A stretch of 6,204 nt of DNA, taken from Bdellovibrio sp. CG10_big_fil_rev_8_21_14_0_10_47_8. Lineage in GTDB: Bacteria > Bdellovibrionota > Bdellovibrionia > Bdellovibrionales > Bdellovibrionaceae. The stretch lies in NCBI GenBank assembly GCA_002773975.1, contig PEZR01000095.1, positions 7,881-14,084 of the forward strand, read 5' to 3'. Below, in pieces: positions 1-5,032 of this stretch (position 1 is the stretch's first letter; the number at the start of each line of letters is the position of its first letter). The translations under genes and the position numbers were made by a program. The notes below the pieces were generated by a model. The model saw only the letters and a program-made list of their open reading frames with translations, was not told the DNA's origin and ran no database searches.

Positions 1-59
1 ATCGATGTCAAATTATTTTCAATAAAAAAATTTCAACAACGCAACTTTCGGAAAAAGTA

Positions 60-493
60 TTACCGCTCCATCAAGTAATGCGCTTCGGTTTCTTCACAGA
101 TTACAAAGCCCAGTGAACAATACAGGTCTTTTGCACGAGCATTTACTTTGAAGACTCCCAGCTTTAAAGACTGGCGATTTTTTTTGTCTTCTCGATGAGA
201 TCCCTCAGTATCTGAGACCCAAGACCACGGTTCTGGTATTCAGGAAGGATCAACAATTGAACTATGTAGACCAAATTCGTATCTTCATGAAGAATCAAAT
301 AACCAACATCAGCTTGAGAAAACTTGATTATTTGAATCTGGCCTGAAGCAAACTCCTCTTCAAAAAAATCGTCCTGATTGCTCTCATTCCAGCCCCAGAT
401 TTTTGAAATGTGTTCCTTCAAAGTGACATGATGGACGTCTTTTAAAAAATCATAGTCCTTGCAGGATGCTTTTTTAAGTGAGTACTTTGTCAT
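60..493 (-). pseudogene. GNAT-family N-acetyltransferase, frame broken at a homopolymer
   Basis: The family moves an acetyl group from acetyl-CoA to an amine; the substrate here is unknown. The intact first part (493 down to the stop at 164-166, 109 residues) carries the N-terminal GNAT fold, a WGW motif near residues 33-35 and the acetyl-CoA loop Q87-N-R-G-L-G92 after LPEY. It stops abruptly after KKIASL. The strand one frame back (-1) continues from the A8 run at 178-185 to a stop at 60-62. It encodes the missing C-terminal part, including LGVFKVNARAKDLYCSLGF and a final ETEAHYLMER, exactly the ending this family normally has. One extra A (nine instead of eight) would restore a 144-residue protein of normal length. 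An in-frame stop two codons upstream of the ATG fixes the start. The gene is visibly more AT-rich than the operon to the right. It may be a true recent pseudogene, a sequencing indel, or a gene rescued by slippage. Confidence 0.85.
158..185 (-). other. A8 slippery run followed by a near-palindrome in the acetyltransferase gene
   Basis: On the coding (minus) strand the eight A at 178-185 are read as ACA AAA AAA ATC. They therefore contain the heptamer A_AAA_AAA in the right phase for a -1 slip. About four bases downstream lies CCAG-T-CTTTAAAG-CTGG (174 down to 158), a near-perfect inverted repeat with one bulged base that could form a small hairpin. A -1 shift here joins the two halves of the acetyltransferase. 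The arrangement resembles known bacterial frameshift sites (dnaX type), but the stem is short and no upstream Shine-Dalgarno is evident, so a plain indel is at least as likely. Confidence 0.4.
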
Positions 494-533
494 GGCTTAC
501 CCGGCTTCTACGTAGCAATCTGATCGCCATGAT

Positions 534-1055
534 CTAATTCCTCCGAGACAGACTCTTAATTTTATCGACAAGTGCTTGCAGATCTGAGGTCTGTCTCAAA
601 TTTCCAATTGAGACTGCCAATAATTCTTCGGCGTCGATGTCATGGCTGTGGGCGCCCAAGAGCCAGACTGTGGCTAGGACGGCAGTTCTGCGATTGGCGT
701 CGTTAAAGAGGTGTTCTAGAACCAACCTTGAATAAACATTGGCAGCGGCTTCCATTACTTTTTGATTTCCGGCCATTACCACGGCGTCGCCCAAGATGTC
801 TCGGGCGATCAGGGTTGAATTGCTGATGATGTTGAATTCGTGAACATCTCCTGTGGGCAATTCTACCCGGGCCTCGCCGACGCGCCAGGGATCATCACTG
901 GATCCCGTCAATATTTGATTCAAATGCATCAGCTCGCTGGTGGTCAGTTTCTTCAAACTGGGGGCTGCCTGATGAACATAGGCTACCGCATGCAGAAATC
1001 GCTGCTGCTCGAGCTGCCGCTGCAAAGGACTTTTGGCCGCTTTCGGTTTCACCAT
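534..1055 (-). CDS. Doc-type Fic-domain protein
   Basis: A 173-residue Fic/Doc-superfamily protein. Such enzymes modify target proteins with nucleotide or phosphate: classical Fic proteins transfer AMP, and phage P1 Doc phosphorylates EF-Tu. The active-site loop is H115-L-F-N-D-A-N-R-R-T-A125. It matches the Doc form HxFxDANKRT rather than the classical HPFx(D/E)GNGRxxR: catalytic His, Phe, Asp, Asn and an Arg are kept, while the first Gly is Ala and the final Arg is missing. A segment near 58-78 (WRVGEARVEL through HEFNI) lies where the target-binding flap of Fic proteins sits. I see no (S/T)xxxE(G/N) inhibitory helix within the protein and no Phd-like antitoxin gene next to it. The start is fixed by an in-frame TAA two codons upstream of the ATG; no good Shine-Dalgarno is visible. 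It lies 40 bases upstream of the acetyltransferase and may share its transcript. The family call is firm; the reaction and target are unknown. Confidence 0.88.
   Translation of the reverse strand: MVKPKAAKSPLQRQLEQQRFLHAVAYVHQAAPSLKKLTTSELMHLNQILTGSSDDPWRVGEARVELPTGDVHEFNIISNSTLIARDILGDAVVMAGNQKVMEAAANVYSRLVLEHLFNDANRRTAVLATVWLLGAHSHDIDAEELLAVSIGNLRQTSDLQALVDKIKSLSRRN
593..614. repeat. Inverted repeat GTCTCAA-N8-TTGAGAC
   Basis: Perfect 7-bp arms (593-599 and 608-614) around an 8-base loop, inside the 3' end of the Fic gene. The arms contain the same TCTCAA/TTGAGA half-sites as the palindrome at 1101-1113 upstream of that gene. It could be a second operator half-site pair or chance. Confidence 0.45.
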
Positions 1056-1100
1056 GGTTTATTTTGTCGGCAGAAAGTTCCCTCTGGCAAACTAAATTAT

Positions 1101-1113
1101 TCTCAATTTGAGA
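1101..1113. promoter_or_regulatory. Candidate operator palindrome TCTCAA-T-TTGAGA
   Basis: Perfect 6-bp arms around one central base, 46 bp upstream of the Fic start codon and in the divergent control region. The position and symmetry fit a dimeric repressor site. No regulator gene is in the window, so the role is inferred only from symmetry and place. Confidence 0.35.
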
Positions 1114-1403
1114 CACGATAAATCCCTGTGTTTGGAAGATGATCACTTTACTAAAAATTCCCTGCTCGTTTTCTCTCGATGTTGGGGAAGAATGTTCAAC
1201 AAGTTTTCACTCCAAATATCTTCTTCAACTGCCCTCTGACGGGAAAGTCTAGTCGGGTTCAATACTTAGCTGGACTCGACCAATTCTTTTTGGAAACTTT
1301 CATCAATGCTATTAACTATTTAGCTCGAATTTCCGAACTGGATGGTGACCCGATTACACTGATAAGGACGGCAACAAAGTACGGGAAGAATTCCCCTTTG
1401 TCT

Positions 1404-1408
1404 GGAGG
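1404..1408 (+). promoter_or_regulatory. Shine-Dalgarno GGAGG that sets the lipoprotein start
   Basis: GGAGG lies four bases before the ATG at 1413. The frame is open as far up as 1179, but only the 1413 start combines a strong ribosome site with a complete lipoprotein signal peptide, so this site decides the start. Confidence 0.8.
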
Positions 1409-1412
1409 GCCT

Positions 1413-2567
1413 ATGTTCAAAAATTCGAAGCTCCTCATCCCCATGATGGGACTTACAGTGTCTTTGGTCGCGTGCGAAAAAGGCGGAAGAACTTTTTCTC
1501 TGTTAGATGCGGGGTCTTCTTTCCAACAATCCGGCACCTATGTTCCCCGCCCTATCGATGTACTCTGGGTGGTGGACAACTCAGGCTCGATGGATTCTTC
1601 TCAAGTTAACCTGACCAATAGCTTTCAATCGTTCGTGACTAAATTTCAGGAAAAAAATTATGACTTTCACATGGCGGTCACTGGAACAGACGCTTGGAAG
1701 GCCGCCTATCAGTCGAATGTGGACTATAAAAACATTCTCCGCAGGGCACGTCGTGGACCTATCACCGGCAATGCGACAGTCGGCTGGTCCTACAGTCCTG
1801 ACAGTGGCTTTAATATCATGGACACTCTGACCCCTAATCTGACCGATGTCTTTTTGAAATCGGCAAAACTGGGAACCACTGGAACCGGGGATGAAAGAGC
1901 TTTCTCGAGCTTTTATGAATTCTTGCATTATGCTGGCAATTCGGACTTTCGCAGAAACGATGCCATTCTAGCGATCATTGTTGTCAGTGACGAAGACGAT
2001 TTCTCTGCGAACACTTCGGCCTATGTCGCCGGAGACTATGATGACGAAGTGGATGCAGATCCAGTCGACCTCGCCGTGAATGGTTCACCGACCAGTGTCT
2101 ATCAACTTTACCAAGACCCGAGACTCTTGAGTGTCCAGTCCTTTAAAGATGACTTGGACGGGATTGTTGGCGCTGGAAATTACTCAGTGAACATGATCGG
2201 CATCAAAGACACTCAGTGCAAAGCAAACCTCAACGTTTCATACGGTGGACGCCGCATCGGTCGCCGATACATCCAATTGGCGGATATGACCGGCGGAGTG
2301 AAAACATCTTTGTGTGATAACTTTGGAGATTCTCTGCAGTTGATCTCTGACTCGATTGTTAAACTGACAAGTACTTTCAAACTGAATCGTGAACCCGTCA
2401 TCTCTACTTTGCACGTGGTGGTGAATGGCGTGAACATTCCAGAAGATGCTACGAATGGGTGGACTTACAACGCCACAGATTGGTCTGTGACCTTCAATGG
2501 AACTTCGGTTCCTGCACAAGGTGACAATATCCAAATTCTGTTCACACCGGCCATAGCCAGTAACTAG
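1413..2567 (+). CDS. VWA-domain lipoprotein
   Basis: A 384-residue predicted lipoprotein. The N-terminus has a charged start, a hydrophobic stretch and the lipobox LVAC with Cys21 as the lipidated residue. Glu at the next position, not Asp, suits transport to the outer membrane under the enterobacterial Lol rule. A von Willebrand factor A fold begins near residue 48: IDVLWVVDNSGSM holds the metal site DxSxS (D55, S57, S59), and IIVVSDEDD (188-196) is the later acidic metal-site strand. An acidic stretch at 208-219 (GDYDDEVDADPVD) may bind a cation. The only other cysteines, Cys269 and Cys301, could form a disulfide. The last 55 or so residues (NREPVISTLHVVVNGV onward) look like a small beta-sandwich domain. 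VWA domains bind protein ligands through a divalent metal; the ligand here is unknown. It is the first gene of the motor operon, and its stop codon lies within the ribosome site of the next gene. Confidence 0.87.
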   Translation: MFKNSKLLIPMMGLTVSLVACEKGGRTFSLLDAGSSFQQSGTYVPRPIDVLWVVDNSGSMDSSQVNLTNSFQSFVTKFQEKNYDFHMAVTGTDAWKAAYQSNVDYKNILRRARRGPITGNATVGWSYSPDSGFNIMDTLTPNLTDVFLKSAKLGTTGTGDERAFSSFYEFLHYAGNSDFRRNDAILAIIVVSDEDDFSANTSAYVAGDYDDEVDADPVDLAVNGSPTSVYQLYQDPRLLSVQSFKDDLDGIVGAGNYSVNMIGIKDTQCKANLNVSYGGRRIGRRYIQLADMTGGVKTSLCDNFGDSLQLISDSIVKLTSTFKLNREPVISTLHVVVNGVNIPEDATNGWTYNATDWSVTFNGTSVPAQGDNIQILFTPAIASN

Positions 2568-2575
2568 AGGGATTT

Positions 2576-3157
2576 ATGAGTTTGAGTTTAAATATAGCCA
2601 CATGCGATGAATGGCACATCCTCAAAGGTGAAACCCAGTTTGGGCCTTACACCTATGAAGAAATGATTCGTATGTCCCAAAATGGATTGGTCTTTGCCTT
2701 TGACTATGTTTGGGGCACCCACATGGAAACATGGACCCCTCTGGGTGAATTGCCCGAGTTTTCCGCTGACCGTCTGGCCCAACTGGCTGACAAAAATAAA
2801 TCTCAAGGTGCTTTTAACCGCCGAGAGCATGAACGAGTAAATTGCCATCTGTCCGTTTTTGTAAATGACCAACAAAGCATGTGGGAAGGGATTGCCGAGA
2901 ACCTCAGCGAAGGCGGCGCCCTGATTTTGATGAAAAACCCCGTGCTCTTGCCCGGAAATATCATCAACGTTCATTTTCGTTCTCGAGATGAAAAAGACTG
3001 TGCCATTAACTGCACAGCTCAGATTTTAACAAAACGACTGGTGAAACAGAGAATTCAGCACGACACCGGAATTCACTATGCCGTGAAGTTTTTGAGCCGT
3101 TCCCCTGCTGGGGAAGAACAAATTGAAAAATGGATTCGCGAGTTTAAAGCTAAATAA
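2576..3157 (+). CDS. GYF-PilZ protein, predicted c-di-GMP receptor
   Basis: A 193-residue cytoplasmic protein with two domains. Residues 12-62 match the GYF_2 type of domain: W13, then FGPYTYEEM (22-30), then VWGTHMETW (45-53). GYF domains generally bind proline-rich peptides or partner proteins. Residues 81-190 are a PilZ domain. Both c-di-GMP motifs are intact: R83-xxx-R87 in NRREHER and N109-x-S-x-x-G114 in ENLSEGG, so ligand binding is expected. There is no membrane segment. The ATG is preceded by TAGAGGG, which overlaps the stop codon of the lipoprotein gene with an 8-base gap, suggesting coupled translation. The ExbB-like gene follows 26 bases later. By position and domains, it could make the motor respond to c-di-GMP through contact with the ExbB/ExbD proteins; that link is inference. 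Confidence 0.9.
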   Translation: MSLSLNIATCDEWHILKGETQFGPYTYEEMIRMSQNGLVFAFDYVWGTHMETWTPLGELPEFSADRLAQLADKNKSQGAFNRREHERVNCHLSVFVNDQQSMWEGIAENLSEGGALILMKNPVLLPGNIINVHFRSRDEKDCAINCTAQILTKRLVKQRIQHDTGIHYAVKFLSRSPAGEEQIEKWIREFKAK

Positions 3158-3183
3158 AGAAGCCCAATAAGAAGGAGCAGACC

Positions 3184-3906
3184 ATGAACAGTATTCTTCA
3201 ATTCATCAATGATGCCGGTATTGTCGGTTGGTGCATCATGCTGCTGGGAGTGGCCTCCTTGGCCATCATCACAGAGCGTGTCAACGTTCTTTATTTCAAA
3301 TACGGAATGAATGTCGAAGAGTTCATGACCAAGGTGCAAACCCTGGTTCTTGCCAAGAAGGTCGACGAGGCCTTGGTTCTCTGCGCACAAATGAATGGCA
3401 AACCCTTGGCCAATGCCTTTAAAAATATTCTTGAAAAATCTGACCGTGAAGACGATGCCATTTTTCAAGCGCATGACATTGCCATGGCAGAAACTGTTCC
3501 ACTGCTCACTCGACGACTTCATTATCTATCGATGCTCGCCAACGTCGCCACTCTGATGGGGCTTTTGGGAACCATCCACGGTTTGATTCTGTCGTTCCAG
3601 GCTGTGGCCATGGCCGATCCATCACAAAAACAAGCTCTGTTGGCTTCAGGGATTTCCATTTCCATGTATACGACGGCCTTGGGTCTCGCGGTGGCAATTC
3701 CACTCATGGTTTTCTATTCTTTCTTGGTTTCTCGTCAAAATGTTTTGGTCGAGCAACTCACCGAGAAATGTGGAAAGCTCACTGAGCTTCTCACGGGATC
3801 TCAGATGACGTCTCTCTCACGGTCTCATGTTTATCCTGATTCAATGGGTAAGGATTCTTTGGCCAGCAAAGGCAAAGCTCCCCCTCCGAATCATCGAGCA
3901 TCTTAA
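3184..3906 (+). CDS. MotA/TolQ/ExbB-family proton channel subunit
   Basis: A 240-residue inner-membrane protein. In this family a pentamer surrounds an ExbD/TolR/MotB-type dimer and turns proton flow into movement. Three membrane segments are visible: about 11-30, 114-140 and 157-183. The long cytoplasmic loop lies between the first two, as in ExbB and TolQ. Segment 2 holds GLLGTIHG with T130 at the place of E. coli ExbB Thr148. Segment 3 holds TALGLAVAIP with T164 at the place of Thr181. Both pore-lining threonines are therefore kept and the channel should be active. The tail after about residue 205 is polar, Ser- and Lys-rich with PPP near the end, and poorly conserved in type. AAGGAG lies six bases before the ATG. 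The two ExbD-like genes that follow are its obvious partners. Energy-coupling, gliding (AglR-type) and outer-membrane stability (TolQ-type) roles cannot be told apart from sequence alone. Confidence 0.93.
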   Translation: MNSILQFINDAGIVGWCIMLLGVASLAIITERVNVLYFKYGMNVEEFMTKVQTLVLAKKVDEALVLCAQMNGKPLANAFKNILEKSDREDDAIFQAHDIAMAETVPLLTRRLHYLSMLANVATLMGLLGTIHGLILSFQAVAMADPSQKQALLASGISISMYTTALGLAVAIPLMVFYSFLVSRQNVLVEQLTEKCGKLTELLTGSQMTSLSRSHVYPDSMGKDSLASKGKAPPPNHRAS

Positions 3907-3920
3907 GAAAGGTGTGACCC

Positions 3921-4463
3921 ATGCGTCGTTTGAAAAAAGTGGCTACCTTGAGCCCCTACGAATTTGATCTTGATCTGGCCCCTCTATTGGCGGTGATGGT
4001 GAAGCTCGTTCCGGTGCTCTTGTTGTCCTCAGCATTTATACAGGTCATGATGGTCGAAACCGAGCTTCCACAGGCGGTGAAAGAGGCCGTCCAGAAGCAA
4101 GAGGAAAAACCAACGACCTCTATTCAAGTGCGCGCCAACCTCAAACAAGGTTTTGAGATTGTGATCTCAAAAAATGGAACGCAAAAATCAGAGCTGGTTC
4201 CTTTGAAAGAAGGAGCTTTTGATTTTAATCAACTGCAAAAGAAACTGCAGGCCGTGAAATTGGCCAATCCTCAGGTCTTTTCAATTGAGCTCGCTCCGGA
4301 AAGCAACATTCCCTATCGAGACGTGGTTCACATCACCGACGAAGCAAGAAAAAGCCGAGACCGAGATGTGAAGTTTCCGTTGTTTGATGCCAAAGAAAAC
4401 AAGACCGTGATGACAGACTATATGTTTCCAGATGTCGTCTTCACCAACATTTTTGACGGGTAG
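3921..4463 (+). CDS. ExbD/TolR-like protein lacking the membrane aspartate
   Basis: A 180-residue protein with a short basic cytoplasmic N-terminus, one membrane segment (about 19-44) and a periplasmic domain. The layout and the ETELP after the membrane segment follow ExbD/TolR. Aligning APLLAVMV (20-27) with TPFIDVML of E. coli ExbD puts Ala24 at the proton-carrying Asp25. Lys28, unusual in such a helix, lies one turn further on; the nearest acids, D16 and D18, lie before the segment. The periplasmic part is predicted alpha/beta, with PYRDVVHITDEAR (about 131-143) resembling the last helix of ExbD domains. AAAGGTG precedes the ATG. The next gene, a second ExbD-like protein with the Asp, begins five bases after the stop. 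I infer a structural, non-proton-carrying half of a heterodimer. The family call is weaker than for its neighbour because the signature residue is absent. Confidence 0.82.
   Translation: MRRLKKVATLSPYEFDLDLAPLLAVMVKLVPVLLLSSAFIQVMMVETELPQAVKEAVQKQEEKPTTSIQVRANLKQGFEIVISKNGTQKSELVPLKEGAFDFNQLQKKLQAVKLANPQVFSIELAPESNIPYRDVVHITDEARKSRDRDVKFPLFDAKENKTVMTDYMFPDVVFTNIFDG
4151..4172 (+). repeat. Perfect 9-bp hairpin TTTTGAGAT-TGTG-ATCTCAAAA
   Basis: A perfect inverted repeat with a four-base loop inside the first exbD-like gene. It has the stem of a strong small hairpin but no T run after it (it is followed by AATGG), so it is not a terminator. It also holds the TTGAGA/TCTCAA half-sites seen at 593-614 and 1101-1113. 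It could affect mRNA stability or be chance. Confidence 0.5.
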
Positions 4464-4468
4464 TAAAT

Positions 4469-5008
4469 ATGAGCCGACGACGCAGATATCAAATGAACGG
4501 TCACAAAAATAGCACCTTTGCGCTGAACATCACATCGATGACAGATATGTTCACGATCATGCTCGTGTTCTTATTGCAGACCTATTCGAATGCCGAGATT
4601 CAAGTCAGTCCCGACATGGGTCAAGCTCTCCCCGTTTCGAGCTCGGATGCGAATCCAGTGATGTCTTTGCAGGTCTCCCTCACTCGCAGTGAATTGAAGA
4701 TCGAAGACCGAGTGATTGCCTCCCTGCAAAACGATGAGTTCTCAGGCAAAGACATTGACCCTCATGACAGCAATTTCATTCTTCCTCTTTTCCAAGAGCT
4801 CAGTCGTATCGCCAAAGAAGAGAAACAAAAAGATGAGGACTTCCAATCAGGAGCACAGACAAAACGAGCAAACTCTGGAATTTTGAATGGAAAGATTCTG
4901 GTCAAGGCAGATCAAAATCTATCATATGGAGTCCTTCGAAAAGTAATGTATACTGCCTCGATGGCAGGATTTCCAAAAATGAAAATGGCAACGGTGGTCG
5001 GCAACTAA
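4469..5008 (+). CDS. ExbD/TolR-like biopolymer transport protein with the conserved aspartate
   Basis: A 179-residue inner-membrane protein of the ExbD/TolR family. It has a basic cytoplasmic start (SRRRR), one membrane segment (about 19-39) and a periplasmic domain. LNITSMTDMFTIMLVFLL carries D26 exactly where ExbD has its proton-carrying Asp25, so this member should support proton-driven work with the ExbB-like channel. A polar, charged linker (about 90-130, rich in E, K, D and Q) precedes the C-terminal ILVKADQNLSYGVLRKVM and an AGFPKMKMATV ending. These are typical of the ExbD fold, where ADxxxxY and the following helix recur. Its ATG follows the stop of the Asp-less partner by five bases, so the two are probably made together, possibly by coupled translation, since only a poor Shine-Dalgarno (ACGGGTAG) is visible. 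Confidence 0.91.
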   Translation: MSRRRRYQMNGHKNSTFALNITSMTDMFTIMLVFLLQTYSNAEIQVSPDMGQALPVSSSDANPVMSLQVSLTRSELKIEDRVIASLQNDEFSGKDIDPHDSNFILPLFQELSRIAKEEKQKDEDFQSGAQTKRANSGILNGKILVKADQNLSYGVLRKVMYTASMAGFPKMKMATVVGN

Positions 5009-5032
5009 GTTTTCGCAGTTAATGGGTGGGGA

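Larger units (their letters stand above)
1056..1412. other. Divergent intergenic region
   Basis: About 357 bases between the leftward Fic gene and the rightward lipoprotein gene. The promoters of both transcripts should lie here, but I found no pair of -35 and -10 boxes good enough to call. It holds the palindrome at 1101-1113. From 1179 the lipoprotein frame is open, but that stretch has no Shine-Dalgarno before its ATG. It would also bury the signal peptide inside the protein, so it is treated as untranslated leader. I see no tRNA, terminator or repeat array. Confidence 0.6.

Noticed and set aside
6..11. TTGACA on the minus strand as a -35 box for a gene to the left
   Set aside because: The matching -10 region would fall outside the window, so it cannot be judged.
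20..59. Terminator after the acetyltransferase gene on the minus strand
   Set aside because: Only a weak 5-bp ACTTT/AAAGT stem is present, and the T7 run lies well beyond it, so the layout is not that of an intrinsic terminator.
158..185. Plus-strand rho-independent terminator (CCAG stem followed by eight T)
   Set aside because: No plus-strand gene ends to its left, the stem is short, and the bases are explained by the acetyltransferase coding sequence on the minus strand.
840..1121. Plus-strand 93-residue frame opposite the Fic gene
   Set aside because: It is antisense to the clearly coding Fic domain and has no ribosome site or recognisable domain.
895..1146. 83-residue minus-strand frame overlapping the Fic start as a possible antitoxin
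   Set aside because: It lies mostly inside the Fic gene in another frame, has no antitoxin-like motif, and has an Ala/Ser-rich composition typical of a shadow frame.
1179..1412. 78-codon upstream extension of the VWA protein frame
   Set aside because: There is no ribosome site before the ATG at 1179, and the extension would place a perfect lipoprotein signal peptide inside the protein. The 1413 start has GGAGG four bases upstream.
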